Of a stretch of DNA of 64,000 nucleotides, positions 44,227-53,150 are shown one piece after another (the first letter of the stretch is position 1; each line of letters opens with the position of its first letter). A program made the translations under genes and the position numbers. The DNA is taken from assembly GCA_964581385.1 (NCBI GenBank), contig CAZOOK010000017.1, positions 62,001-126,000 on the forward strand. Reading direction: 5' to 3'. This stretch comes from CAZOOK01 sp964581385. Its GTDB lineage: Bacteria; Pseudomonadota; Gammaproteobacteria; Nevskiales; Nevskiaceae. The notes beneath the pieces are model-generated. The model was not told the origin of the DNA. It made no database searches and was given only the letters and a program-made list of their open reading frames with translations.

Positions 44227-45408
44227 ATGACTGAATTCGAAAACTGGGGTGAGGCGACGCTTGGCGTCCGCGCGGCGGAACCCCGCACCGGGGAGCACGA
44301 GCATTCGGCGGCCGTGCATCTGACGTCGTCGTTCGTGTTCGAGAGCGCCGCGCATGCGGCGGCGGTGTTCTCCGGCGAGATGCCCGGCAACATCTATTCG
44401 CGGTTCACCAACCCGACCGTGCAGGCATTCGAGAAGCGTCTCGCCATTCTTGAGGGCGGAGATGCTTGCGTTGCCACGGCCAGCGGCATGGCGGCGATTC
44501 TTTCGCTGTGCCTGGCATTGCTGAAGTCCGGCGATCACATCGTCGCTTCGCGCGCGCTGTTCGGTTCGACCATCAGCCTGTTCAACAATGTGTTGAGCAA
44601 GTTCGGGCTCGGCGTGACCTATGTCGATCAGGTCAACCTCGGCGACTGGAAGCGTGCGATCACGCCGCAGACGCGGTTGTTGTTCGCGGAATCACCGAGC
44701 AATCCGCTGACCGATATCGTCGATATCCGTGCATTGGCCGATATCGCGCATGATGCGGGTTGTCTGCTGGCGGTGGACAACTGCTTTCTGACGCCCGTAT
44801 TGCAGCAGCCGTTGAAGCTGGGCGCGGATCTGGTAGTCCATTCGGCAACGAAGTACCTGGATGGGCAGGGGCGCTGCGTCGGCGGCGCCGTGGTCGGCGA
44901 CGCGCAGCGCGTCGGCAAGGACTTGTTCGGTTTCGTGCGCACCGCCGGTCCGAGCCTGTCGCCGTTCAACGCCTGGGTGTTTCTCAAAGGCTTGGAAACG
45001 CTGGGCCTGCGCATCCGTGCGCACAGCGAGGCCGCGCTCAAGCTGGCACTGTGGTTGCGTGATCAGCCTGTGATCGAGCGCGTCTACTATCCAGGGCTGC
45101 CCGAACATCCGCAACATGAGCTGGCGAAGCGGCAGCAGCGTGGTTTCGGCGGCATTGTTTCGTTCGACGTCAGGGGCGGCCGCGAAGCAGCGTGGCGTCT
45201 CATCGATGCCGTGAAGATGATTTCGATCACGGCCAATCTCGGCGACACACGCACCACCATCACACATCCGGCGACGACAACGCATGGCCGCGTGACAGCC
45301 GAGGCGAGGCAGGCCGCGGGTATCGGCGAAGGGCTGATCCGTGTCGCCGTGGGCTTGGAAAATGTCGAAGACATCATCGCCGACCTTGCGCGCGGACTCG
45401 GCGCGTGA
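44227..45408 (+). CDS. metZ: O-succinylhomoserine sulfhydrylase MetZ
   Basis: A 393-residue PLP-dependent Cys/Met metabolism enzyme. The PLP lysine is Lys209 in HSATKYLDGQG. Other signatures are SRFTNPTVQAFEKRLAILEG, ATASGMAAILSL and SPSNPLTDIVDI. Full length runs to AVGLENVEDIIADL at the end, which is typical of the family. MetZ makes homocysteine from O-succinylhomoserine and sulfide in methionine synthesis. Distinction from cystathionine gamma-synthase (MetB) is by overall pattern (for example GQGRCVGGAVVG), so it is likely but not absolute. Confidence 0.88.
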   Translation: MTEFENWGEATLGVRAAEPRTGEHEHSAAVHLTSSFVFESAAHAAAVFSGEMPGNIYSRFTNPTVQAFEKRLAILEGGDACVATASGMAAILSLCLALLKSGDHIVASRALFGSTISLFNNVLSKFGLGVTYVDQVNLGDWKRAITPQTRLLFAESPSNPLTDIVDIRALADIAHDAGCLLAVDNCFLTPVLQQPLKLGADLVVHSATKYLDGQGRCVGGAVVGDAQRVGKDLFGFVRTAGPSLSPFNAWVFLKGLETLGLRIRAHSEAALKLALWLRDQPVIERVYYPGLPEHPQHELAKRQQRGFGGIVSFDVRGGREAAWRLIDAVKMISITANLGDTRTTITHPATTTHGRVTAEARQAAGIGEGLIRVAVGLENVEDIIADLARGLGA

Positions 45409-45415
45409 CGCCGTC

Positions 45416-46042
45416 ATGAGCGATCCGCTACAACGCATCCGTACGGCGCTGGCGGGCAGCGCGGAACATCCGCGCAGTTTCGCCGATCTGGGCCTGCCGA
45501 CACCGCTGACGGCGATGATGGTGACGCCGGAGTTCAATGCGCGGCTCAAACCGGCGGCGGTGCTGCTGGCCGTGATGACTTTCGGCGCAGAGCCCAGCGT
45601 GTTGATGACACGGCGTTCCGAACGCTTACGCGAGCATCGCGGGCAAATCAGCTTTCCGGGCGGCCGCCGTGACGACACCGATGCCAGCCTGGTGCTGTCG
45701 GCGCTGCGTGAGGCCCGCGAGGAAGTCGGCCTGCCCGATGAGACGGTGGAGATCGTCGGCTTCCTCGACGATTATCCGACACTGAGCGGTTATCGCATCA
45801 CGCCGGTGGTGGGATTCGTGGCAACGCCGTTCACGCCCGCGCCGCATGCGGACGAGGTGGCCGAAGTCTTCGATCTGCCGCTCGCGGTCGCGCTGGCGGC
45901 GGAAAATTACGAGCGTCGCATCGAGCGGCATGGCGGCGTCGAAATTCCCACACTGGAACTGCACTGGGGCTCGTACCGCATCTGGGGCGCGACGGCCGCA
46001 ATCCTGTGGGGATTTCGCAACAAGGTGATCGGTGGTGAGTGA
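45416..46042 (+). CDS. NUDIX CoA pyrophosphatase
   Basis: A 208-residue hydrolase. NUDIX box: GGRRDDTDASLVLSALREAREEVGL, preceded by HRGQISFPGG, which together define the NudL/CoA diphosphatase family (LLTxRxxxLRxHxGQVxFPGG). It cuts CoA and related pyrophosphates. ATG 45416 is 7 bases after the metZ stop; longer in-frame extension to 45341 overlaps metZ and is not used. The end overlaps the next gene. Confidence 0.9.
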   Translation: MSDPLQRIRTALAGSAEHPRSFADLGLPTPLTAMMVTPEFNARLKPAAVLLAVMTFGAEPSVLMTRRSERLREHRGQISFPGGRRDDTDASLVLSALREAREEVGLPDETVEIVGFLDDYPTLSGYRITPVVGFVATPFTPAPHADEVAEVFDLPLAVALAAENYERRIERHGGVEIPTLELHWGSYRIWGATAAILWGFRNKVIGGE

Positions 46043-46406
46043 TCCGGTTGCGGCGGCTCTGCGCTTGCAGCGTGATGCGGCGGCCGAGGGGTTCGACTGG
46101 AACGACGAGGAAGGTCTATGGCTGAAGCTTGCCGAGGAAATCGGCGAGTTGCGCGCCGCCGTGACGCCGGCCGAACGGCTCGACGAACTGGGCGACCTGC
46201 TGTTCATGGTGATCAACCTCTCGCGCCATCTGGACGCCGACCCGCTGGCGGCGCTGCGGCAGGCCAATGCGAAATTCGAGCGCCGCTGGCGGTATATTCT
46301 CGAACATCGTCAAAGCCTCCCCGCGGCAGGGCCCGAACGACTGGAAGCGATGGAGCGGTTGTGGGTGGAGGCCAAGCAGCAGGAAACGATGCGCTCCCGA
46401 GCGTGA
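46032..46406 (+). CDS. Single-domain MazG-like nucleotide pyrophosphohydrolase
   Basis: A 124-residue all-alpha protein with the MazG metal motif ExxE...ExxD in LAEEIGELRAA and LDELGDLLFMVINLSRHLDADP, followed by ALRQANAKFERRWRYI. This corresponds to the C-terminal catalytic half of E. coli MazG (about 260 residues), so it is a single-domain version and not a truncated gene, since both ends look natural. It starts with GTG inside the NUDIX gene (11-base overlap), forming a house-cleaning nucleotide hydrolase pair. Confidence 0.85.
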   Translation: MVSDPVAAALRLQRDAAAEGFDWNDEEGLWLKLAEEIGELRAAVTPAERLDELGDLLFMVINLSRHLDADPLAALRQANAKFERRWRYILEHRQSLPAAGPERLEAMERLWVEAKQQETMRSRA

Positions 46407-46470
46407 CGGGTCCTTTGCCGGGTTTGGCTGGCTGCCGGGCATGATTGATGGTTGCGAGGCTTTGGGCGCG

Positions 46471-46590
46471 TGAGGTGAAAACTGTGCGCGCCCGAGGAGA
46501 ATATCGGGCTATATTTGACGAAGGCGCGCGCAATTTTCGTCCACGCGGCCGAAGCCGCAGCAGATCGTCCAAGTCCGACAGGCTGCTAGT
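46471..46590. repeat. Structured repeat G1 before the BcsZ-like gene
   Basis: Homologous over about 115 bases to 48646-48762, in the same orientation (shared blocks GAGGAGAATATCGGG, ATATTTGACGAAGGCGCGCG and TTTTCGTC). Internal pairing: GAAAACTGTGCGCGCC with GGCGCGCGCAATTTTC, CCCGA/TCGGG and GCGGC/GCCGC hairpins. It ends in CCAAGTCCGACAGGCTGCTAG, the right arm of the CTAGCAGCC family. No matching left arm is seen. It also produces a false minus-strand frame. Confidence 0.7.
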
Positions 46591-46623
46591 TGCACGCACT
46601 TACCTTGAGCGAGGGCAGGGCAA

Positions 46624-47739
46624 ATGTTACGGCTGATCATCTCCGCGCTGACCGCTGTGCTCATGATGTTCGGTGCTTCATACCTGTTCGCGCACTGGCC
46701 GTGGTTCGCCTGGCACCGCTACGCGGACAAGTTCGTGCAGAACGATGGCCGTGTGATCGAGGATCCCAGCGCCGCGCGCACCACTTCGCGCAGTGAAGCG
46801 TATGCATTGTTCTTCGCGCTGGTTGCGCACGATCGGCAGCGTTTTTCGCACATCCTCGCCTGGTCGGATAGCAATCTTGCCGGCGGGCACCTGGGTTTGC
46901 GGTTGCCGGTATCCGTGTGGGGACGGCGCGATGACGGCAGCTTCGGCGTGATCGACGCCGGCTCCGCCTCGGGCGCCGATCTCTGGTTCGCTTATGACCT
47001 GCTCGAAGCGGCGCGGCTATGGGAACAACCGGAACTGGGCAAGCTCGGCAATCTGTTGCTGGCGCGGATCGCGGCAGTCGAAATTGCGGGTGTCGGCGAG
47101 CGGCGCAACCCGGCGCTGCTCGCCGGCTCCGCGTCCCGCCCGGCGGATGCGGTATGGCAATCGCGTTCCTGCGATCTGCCCGGTTTCCAGGCGCGCTATT
47201 TCGAAAAAGCGAATCCCTCGGGGCCCTGGCGGGCCGTATGGCAAACGTACCTGCACATGATGGGGCGTGCGGTCCATGACGGTATCGTGCCCGACGGCCT
47301 GGGTATCGATGCGCGCGGCGAGGTCGAGCCGGTCACGATCGGCGATCACGGCGAAATCGACGCGATCCGTGTTTATCTGTGGGCGGGTTTTTCGCCGGAC
47401 TCCGACAAAAGCCTGCTCGATTTGCTGGCACCGATGGCCGGCGCTATGCATGTCCCGCCCAAGCCACCCGCGCCATTTTCGGGGATATTCAGCGAGCTGG
47501 ACGGCGACGGTAATGACACGCTCAGCGCGACATTGCTGCCGTTCGCCTTCGCCGTGCGCGATATGGAACTGGCGCAACTGCTGCTGAGCCGGGCCCATAA
47601 CTTCAAGCGCAGTGAAATGGCCGATCTGCCGTTACGTGCCGACGAAGCGTCGCTGCAGCTGTTCGGCGAAGGCTGGTACCACCATCGCTTCCGCTTCGAC
47701 GAGGACGGGCAGCTGTTGCCGCGCTGGGACGTGTATTAG
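46624..47739 (+). CDS. BcsZ-like glycoside hydrolase family 8 protein with altered active site
   Basis: A 371-residue protein anchored or exported by an N-terminal hydrophobic helix (residues 1-23). It aligns with BcsZ endoglucanase along its length: DGRVIEDPSAARTTS, AYALFFALVAHDRQRF, LLEAARLW, GEIDAIRVYLWAG and LFGEGWYHHRFRF. In BcsZ the general acid Glu lies in TTSEGQSY; here the segment is TTSRSEAY, so Arg56 takes its place and Glu58 is shifted. SASDGD is also SASGAD. The base-type Asp in IDAIRVY is kept. No bcsA, bcsB or bcsC is near. It may be inactive or act on another glucan. Confidence 0.8.
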   Translation: MLRLIISALTAVLMMFGASYLFAHWPWFAWHRYADKFVQNDGRVIEDPSAARTTSRSEAYALFFALVAHDRQRFSHILAWSDSNLAGGHLGLRLPVSVWGRRDDGSFGVIDAGSASGADLWFAYDLLEAARLWEQPELGKLGNLLLARIAAVEIAGVGERRNPALLAGSASRPADAVWQSRSCDLPGFQARYFEKANPSGPWRAVWQTYLHMMGRAVHDGIVPDGLGIDARGEVEPVTIGDHGEIDAIRVYLWAGFSPDSDKSLLDLLAPMAGAMHVPPKPPAPFSGIFSELDGDGNDTLSATLLPFAFAVRDMELAQLLLSRAHNFKRSEMADLPLRADEASLQLFGEGWYHHRFRFDEDGQLLPRWDVY

Positions 47740-47750
47740 GACCAATAACT

Positions 47751-48518
47751 TCAGGCGCGCAGCGCGTCGTACAGCTCGACGAATTCGCGCGTGACGCGAT
47801 GTGTGGGATCCAGATCGATTAGCGGCATGCGCAGTTCGTGCGATTCGCGTACGCGCACCGACGCCGACAGCGGCGGATCGAGGATTGGCTGTCCTTCGGC
47901 CTTCAGACTTTCGACGAGCCGCGCCGGCAGTTTCGCGCGCGACTGGAACTGGTTGACGACGATGCCTTCGATATCCAGATTCTCATTGTGGTCGGCGCGG
48001 ATTTCGTTGATGTTGTCGATCAGCGTGTATAGCGCCTTGCGTGAGAACTCGTCGCAATCGAACGGGATCAAGCAGCGGTCCGCCGCGATCAGCGCCGAGC
48101 GGCTATAGAAATTGAGCGCCGGCGGTGTGTCCATGAACACGGCGTCGTAGTCGCGCAGTTTGTCGAGCGCCTGCCGCAGTTTCTGCACTTTTTGCTTGGC
48201 TTCGAGCTTGACCTGCAATTCGTCGAGGCGCGGATCGGAAGCGATGATGTCCAGATTTTCGACCGCCGTGTTGGTGGCGAAAGTCACCAGCGGCGTGGAT
48301 TGCAGCGAGAAACCCAGCGTGGATTCAAAGAAATCGGCGATCGTGCGATCGGGAGGTGGCTGATGTTCGCCCAGCAGGTAATGCGTGGCGTTCCCTTGCG
48401 TATCAAGGTCGATGACCAGCGTGCGCAACCCCCGCGACGCAGCGATGGCTGCCAGATTGCAGACGATCGTGGTTTTACCCACGCCCCCTTTCTGATTGAA
48501 AACGACTCTACGGATCAT
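47751..48518 (-). CDS. ParA family ATPase, orphan
   Basis: A 255-residue deviant Walker ATPase. Walker A KGGVGKTT is in the first 20 residues (MIRRVVFNQKGGVGKTTIV), with switch motifs IDLDTQGNATH and DAVFMDTPPALN. ATG at 48518 is used because the protein begins just before the Walker motif; longer frames run into the repeat. No ParB gene or parS-like site is adjacent, so it is not a chromosome partition pair at this place. It may position some other cargo. It converges with the BcsZ-like gene. Confidence 0.88.
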   Translation of the reverse strand: MIRRVVFNQKGGVGKTTIVCNLAAIAASRGLRTLVIDLDTQGNATHYLLGEHQPPPDRTIADFFESTLGFSLQSTPLVTFATNTAVENLDIIASDPRLDELQVKLEAKQKVQKLRQALDKLRDYDAVFMDTPPALNFYSRSALIAADRCLIPFDCDEFSRKALYTLIDNINEIRADHNENLDIEGIVVNQFQSRAKLPARLVESLKAEGQPILDPPLSASVRVRESHELRMPLIDLDPTHRVTREFVELYDALRA

Positions 48519-48594
48519 ATCGGCGGATCTCTCGTCACTGAGGTGGGTGCGACCACGCGGGCGAATCATAATAAGGTATCCCCAAAAAAATTCC

Positions 48595-48762
48595 CTAGCG
48601 GCCTGTCGGCTTGGGGGATCGTCACGAGGGTTTAGGCGCTTGCGGTGGAAACAGCGCGGGGTTGAGGAGAATATCGGGTCATATTTGACGAAGGCGCGCG
48701 CAGTTTTCGTCGAAGCGCCCGAAGCCGCGGCAGATCCATCCCAAGTCCGAAAAGCCCTAAGT
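48595..48762. repeat. Structured repeat G2 with CTAG/CTAA ends
   Basis: Left arm 48595-48620 (CTAGCGGCCTGTCGGCTTGG and following) pairs imperfectly with right arm 48735-48762 (GATCCATCCCAAGTCCGAAAAG then CCTAAG). Bases 48646-48762 are a homologue of G1. The element lies between parA and fadH (311-base gap) and contains no gene; a false minus-strand frame passes through it. Confidence 0.7.
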
Positions 48763-48880
48763 TTCTGCCGCCGGACAGTGAAGCCGCAGGGTGGTTGGCG
48801 GGCGGATTGCCGCCGCCACCGCTATGCTTATCGGATCGTCCGCGATATTTCATCTCGTCATGTCTGCTGGGAGTTAACTC

Positions 48881-50914
48881 TTGTCCACCGCCTACCCGCA
48901 TCTTCTGGCGCCGCTCGACCTCGGCTTCACGCAATTGCGCAACCGTGTCGTGATGGGGTCGATGCATACAGGCCTGGAAGATAACCGTACCCATTTCCCG
49001 CGTCTGACCGCCTATTTCGCGGAGCGCGCGCGCGGCGGCGTCGGCCTGATCGTCACCGGCGGTTTTGCGCCGAACATGGAAGGCTGGGTCTCACCGTTCG
49101 CGTCGCGCCTGTCCAGTTCCGGCACGACCAGCGAACACCGCCCGATCACCAAAGCCGTGCACGACGAGGGCGGCAAGATCGCGCTGCAGATTCTGCATTC
49201 GGGCCGCTACGGCTATCACCCGTTGCTGGTGGCGCCGAGCCGTATCAAGTCGCCGATCACGCCGTTCACGCCGCGTGGGCTGCCGGCGCGGGGCGTCGAG
49301 CGGCAGATCAAGAATTTCGTGCGTTGCGGGACGCTGGCGCGCGAGGCGGGCTACGACGGCATCGAGATCATGGGATCGGAGGGTTATTTCATCAATCAGT
49401 TTCTCGTGACCCACACCAACCGGCGCAAGGATGAATGGGGGGGCTCCTACGAGAATCGCATGCGGCTGCCGGTGGAAATTGTCGAACGCACCCGCGAAGC
49501 GGTCGGCAAGGATTTCATCATCATCTATCGTCTGTCGATGCTCGATCTGATTCCCGAAGGCAGCAACTGGGATGAGGTGTTGACGCTGGCCAAGGCGATC
49601 GAGCGGGCGGGCGCGACCATCATCAATACGGGGATTGGCTGGCACGAGGCGCGCATCCCGACCATCGCCACCTCGGTGCCGCGTGCTGCGTTTGCGTGGG
49701 TTACGCGCAAGATGAAGGGCGAAGTGCGAATCCCCCTGTGTACGACCAATCGCATTAACACGCCGGAGGTCGCCGAGAAAGTCATCGCCGATGGCGATGC
49801 GGACATGGTATCGATGGCGCGTCCGTTTCTCGCCGATGCGGATTTTGTGCGCAAGGCGGCCGAAGGGCGCGCCGAGGAAATCAATACCTGCATTGCCTGC
49901 AATCAGGCCTGTCTGGATCATGCATTCCAGCGCAAGGTCGCTTCCTGTCTCGTCAATCCGCGCGCCTGCCATGAGACCGAACTGGTTTTCACGAAGGTCG
50001 TCACCCGCAAGCGCATCGCTGTCGTCGGTGCCGGACCGGCCGGCCTGTCTTGCGCGACGGTGCTTGCCGAGCGTGGACATACGGTGGATCTGTTCGAGGC
50101 AGGCAGCGAAATCGGTGGCCAGTTCAATATGGCCAAGCGCGTGCCCGGCAAGGAGGAGTTCCACGAAACGCTGCGTTACTTCCGGGTCCGTATCGAGCGT
50201 ACCGGCGTCAAGCTGCACCTGAATTCACGGGTATCGGCAGACGTTCTGCTGAAAGGCGGCTACGAGGAAATCGTGCTGGCGACGGGCGTGGTTCCGCGTG
50301 TGCCCAGCATTCCCGGGCAGGATCATCCCAAGGTGCTCAGCTACATCGATGTACTGCTACACAGCAAACCAATCGGCAAGCGCGTCGCCGTAATCGGCGC
50401 CGGCGGCATCGGTTTCGACGTTGCGGAATTTCTCGTGCACGGCGGCCATTCGCCGACACTCGATCTTAAGGAATGGATGCGGGAATGGGGCATCGTCGAT
50501 CCGGCTTCGGCACGTGGCGGTGTCGCACCGGCGCGGATTACCCCGGCCGAGCGCGAGGTTTATTTGCTTCAGCGTAAAGCGGGCAAGCTCGGCGACGGGC
50601 TTGGTAAGACCACTGGTTGGATCCACCGCGCCGCTCTGAAAATGAAGAAAGTCGAGCTGCTCGATGGGATCAACTATGAAGGCATCGATGATCGCGGTTT
50701 GCACATCAGTTTCGGTTCGAAGCGCGACAAGCCGACCGTGCTGGAAGTCGACAACATCATCATTTGTGCCGGCCAGGAGCCGCTGCGCGAGCTTTACGAG
50801 CCCTTGGTGAAAGCGGGGGCCAGCGTACGCCTGACTGGCGGTGCCGACGTCGCCGCCGAGCTCGATGCGAAACGGGCGATCAATCAGAGTTCGCGCCTGG
50901 CCGCGATGATCTAG
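48881..50914 (+). CDS. fadH: NADPH-dependent 2,4-dienoyl-CoA reductase (FadH type)
   Basis: A 677-residue flavoprotein with the old-yellow-enzyme TIM barrel (about 1-330: LDLGFTQLRNRVVMGSMHTGLED, ILHSGRYGYH, EWGGSYENRMRLPVEI), an iron-sulfur Cys cluster (CIACNQACLDHAF with following Cys), and FAD and NAD(P) Rossmann domains (VVGAGPAGLSCATVLAERGH near 380; VIGAGGIGFDVAEFL near 515). It reduces double bonds of unsaturated fatty acyl-CoA in beta-oxidation. The start is TTG 48881, with GGGAG 8 bases upstream. Its TAG stop is part of the repeat terminus at 50911. Confidence 0.93.
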   Translation: MSTAYPHLLAPLDLGFTQLRNRVVMGSMHTGLEDNRTHFPRLTAYFAERARGGVGLIVTGGFAPNMEGWVSPFASRLSSSGTTSEHRPITKAVHDEGGKIALQILHSGRYGYHPLLVAPSRIKSPITPFTPRGLPARGVERQIKNFVRCGTLAREAGYDGIEIMGSEGYFINQFLVTHTNRRKDEWGGSYENRMRLPVEIVERTREAVGKDFIIIYRLSMLDLIPEGSNWDEVLTLAKAIERAGATIINTGIGWHEARIPTIATSVPRAAFAWVTRKMKGEVRIPLCTTNRINTPEVAEKVIADGDADMVSMARPFLADADFVRKAAEGRAEEINTCIACNQACLDHAFQRKVASCLVNPRACHETELVFTKVVTRKRIAVVGAGPAGLSCATVLAERGHTVDLFEAGSEIGGQFNMAKRVPGKEEFHETLRYFRVRIERTGVKLHLNSRVSADVLLKGGYEEIVLATGVVPRVPSIPGQDHPKVLSYIDVLLHSKPIGKRVAVIGAGGIGFDVAEFLVHGGHSPTLDLKEWMREWGIVDPASARGGVAPARITPAEREVYLLQRKAGKLGDGLGKTTGWIHRAALKMKKVELLDGINYEGIDDRGLHISFGSKRDKPTVLEVDNIIICAGQEPLRELYEPLVKAGASVRLTGGADVAAELDAKRAINQSSRLAAMI

Positions 50915-50948
50915 AGCGTCTTGTCAAGTCTTTGATCGCTGCGCCCTA
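50911..50948. repeat. Half copy of the inverted-repeat family overlapping the fadH stop
   Basis: CTAGAGCGTCTTGTCAAGTC at 50911, then TGATCGCTGCGCCCT. The outer TAGAGCG matches the element at 56663 and the inner GATCGCTGCG matches that at 53151. The stem part TGTCAAGTC is unique. There is no complementary right arm before corC. TAG 50912-50914 is the fadH stop codon. Confidence 0.6.
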
Positions 50949-50962
50949 AGCCGCGCGCGCGG

Positions 50963-52258
50963 TCAGTTAGGCGCTGCGGCAATGGCCCCTTGCACCGCAC
51001 GCGCGGCCGGTGGGCGGATGCGAGCGAGTTTCACGGCGTTCTCGCGCGTTTCGGTAATCTCGATGCGGTAGTCGCCGATCTGCACGGAACGGCCGGGTTT
51101 GGGAATGTCCTCGATCTGCTCGACCACCAGGCCGTTCAGGGTTTTCGGTCCGTTGGTGGGCAGCTTCCAGCCGAGCGAGCGGTTCAGACTGCGAATCGTC
51201 ACGGAACCATGCACGAGCACGCTTCCGTCCGCGTCGAGATAGACGTTTTTCACGCGCGTGGCGGGATCGGTGGTGAATTCGCCGACCACTTCCTCAAGAA
51301 TGTCTTCCAGCGTCACCAGGCCCTGGATGTCGCCGTACTCATCGACGACGAAGCCGATGCGGCGTTTCTGGTCCTGAAAATTCAGCAGCTGGTGATTGAG
51401 TGGCGTGCCCTCGGGGATGAAATAGGGCTCGCGTGCGAGCTTGAGCAGCGATTCCGCATTGAAGCGGCCTTCGGTGATCAGCTTGACGACACGACGCAGA
51501 TGGATGACGCCGCGCAGGTCTTCGATGGACCCGTCGAAAACCGGCAGGCGCGTGTGCTGACTGTTGATGATCTGTTCACACACCTTGTCCCACGGCTCCG
51601 AGATATCGACGCCGATGATTTCGTTGCGCGGCACCATGATGTCTTCGACCGTTGCCCGCTCCAGATCGAGGATGGACAACAGCATGCGCTGGTGGCGCTG
51701 TGGAATCATGGCGCCGGCCTCGGCCACCACGGAGCGCAATTCCTCGCTGCTCAGGCTGTGTTGTTCGGCGTCTTCAGGGGTGACGCCGAACAGCCGTAGC
51801 ACGCCATTGCCGGCACCGTTCAGCAACCATACGACCGGGTAGAGCGGCCAGCGCAGCAGCGCATATACGTACGCCGCCGGCAGGCCGACGCGCTCGGGAT
51901 GCAGCGCGGCCAATGTTTTCGGCGCAACTTCTCCAAACACCAGCAGAAACACCGTGAGGATACCGGTTGCGATCAAGCCGCCAGTGTCGCCGCCCAGCCG
52001 CAGACCAATCAGCGTTGCCACGAACGCGGCGAGGCTGTTGACGGCGATGTTGCCAAGCAGGATAAGTCCGATGAGGCGATCCGGCCGTTGCAGCAGCGAG
52101 AGCGCCAGCCGTGAACTGCGCTCGCCCTGACGCGCGCGATGCTGCAGCCGATAGCGATTCAGCATCATCAGCCCGGTTTCGGAACCGGAGAAAAACGCGG
52201 CAAGACCTACGAGCAGGACAAGTAGGGCAAGCAGAGCGGATATGGGAATGTCGTCCAA
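50963..52258 (-). CDS. CNNM/CorC-family transporter with CBS domains (HlyC/CorC)
   Basis: A 431-residue membrane protein like E. coli YfjD. The DUF21 domain (about 1-195) has three or four membrane helices with AAFFSGSETGLMMLNRYRLQHRA. The CBS pair (about 205-330) includes VEDIMVPRNEIIGVD, HTRLPVFDGSIEDLRGVIHLRRVVK and EYGDIQGLVTLEDILEEVVGEF. The C-terminal CorC_HlyC domain (about 345-425) completes it. Role: magnesium or cobalt homeostasis. Next to ypjD and ffh, the common gammaproteobacterial order. Confidence 0.94.
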   Translation of the reverse strand: MDDIPISALLALLVLLVGLAAFFSGSETGLMMLNRYRLQHRARQGERSSRLALSLLQRPDRLIGLILLGNIAVNSLAAFVATLIGLRLGGDTGGLIATGILTVFLLVFGEVAPKTLAALHPERVGLPAAYVYALLRWPLYPVVWLLNGAGNGVLRLFGVTPEDAEQHSLSSEELRSVVAEAGAMIPQRHQRMLLSILDLERATVEDIMVPRNEIIGVDISEPWDKVCEQIINSQHTRLPVFDGSIEDLRGVIHLRRVVKLITEGRFNAESLLKLAREPYFIPEGTPLNHQLLNFQDQKRRIGFVVDEYGDIQGLVTLEDILEEVVGEFTTDPATRVKNVYLDADGSVLVHGSVTIRSLNRSLGWKLPTNGPKTLNGLVVEQIEDIPKPGRSVQIGDYRIEITETRENAVKLARIRPPAARAVQGAIAAAPN

Positions 52259-52355
52259 GACAGACGTTTTTCAGATGCTATGGAAGTACATAACTAAAAA
52301 GAGCTGGCGTGCATGTCAAGCGCCACCACATCAACCAAATTCTCGGAAACAAGTG

Positions 52356-53135
52356 CTAACTCCAGTGCTCACCAAGAAATTGTTCGAGGATCAGCTTGCT
52401 TCCGAAATATGCCGCCACCAGCGTCCCATAGCCTGAAAGCGTCCAGCGGATGGCGGTGCGGCCGCGCCAGCCATAGCGCACACGTCCCCACAGCAGCACG
52501 CCGAAAATCAGCCATGCACCGATCGCCAGCAGGGTCTTCTGCGCAAGATGCTGACCGAACAAATCGTGCACAAATAGGAGGCCGCTGAGAATCGTCAGGC
52601 TGAGCAGGAAGAAACCGACTGCGATCTGGCGGAACAGGAGTCGTTCCATCGTTTGCAGCGGCGGCATGCGCTGCGCCAGCGTCAGGTTTCCCGGAGTGCG
52701 CAGGACTTGATCGAGTACTGCGATTCCGACGGCATGGATCGAAGCAAGCGTAAGAACGCCGGCGCTGAGAATCGAAAACGCGATGTGAACGCCGATTCCC
52801 CAGTCATCGAGCGGGACGCGGTTGCCATGGGTCGGCAGCAGGGCTGCGGACAGTGCGAACAGTGCGGCGAACGGGTAGTACACAGTGCCGAGCGGGTGCA
52901 ATCGTTCACGCAGTGAAAATCCCCACAGCAGAATTGCCGATTGCCAGGCAAGCAGCGATAGCGCTGTGGTAACACCGATCTCCAGGGTGCCATTGCGCAC
53001 GATTTGCAGGTACAGCGCCGCGACGTGAAACACCAGCGCTAGTGGCGTCCACGGTGAGCCGGCGCTTTCGCGCCACGCACGCCACGCCGCCGCCAGATAC
53101 GCGACCGCAGCCAACGCGCTCAATCCGATGATCAT
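52356..53135 (-). CDS. CcsA/YpjD-like cytochrome c assembly membrane protein
   Basis: A 259-residue inner-membrane protein with about eight hydrophobic helices and the CcsA/CcmC-type segment (GIGVHIAFSILSAGVLTLASIHAVGI, WLIFGVLLWGRVRYGWRGRTAIRW). E. coli YpjD is the close match in length and position, adjacent to ffh and yfjD. Heme handling is suggested by family; the exact role is not settled. The start at 53135 lies 18 bases from the repeat element C, so its promoter must lie in or across that element. Confidence 0.88.
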   Translation of the reverse strand: MIIGLSALAAVAYLAAAWRAWRESAGSPWTPLALVFHVAALYLQIVRNGTLEIGVTTALSLLAWQSAILLWGFSLRERLHPLGTVYYPFAALFALSAALLPTHGNRVPLDDWGIGVHIAFSILSAGVLTLASIHAVGIAVLDQVLRTPGNLTLAQRMPPLQTMERLLFRQIAVGFFLLSLTILSGLLFVHDLFGQHLAQKTLLAIGAWLIFGVLLWGRVRYGWRGRTAIRWTLSGYGTLVAAYFGSKLILEQFLGEHWS

Positions 53136-53150
53136 CTGAGTGATGGGTTC

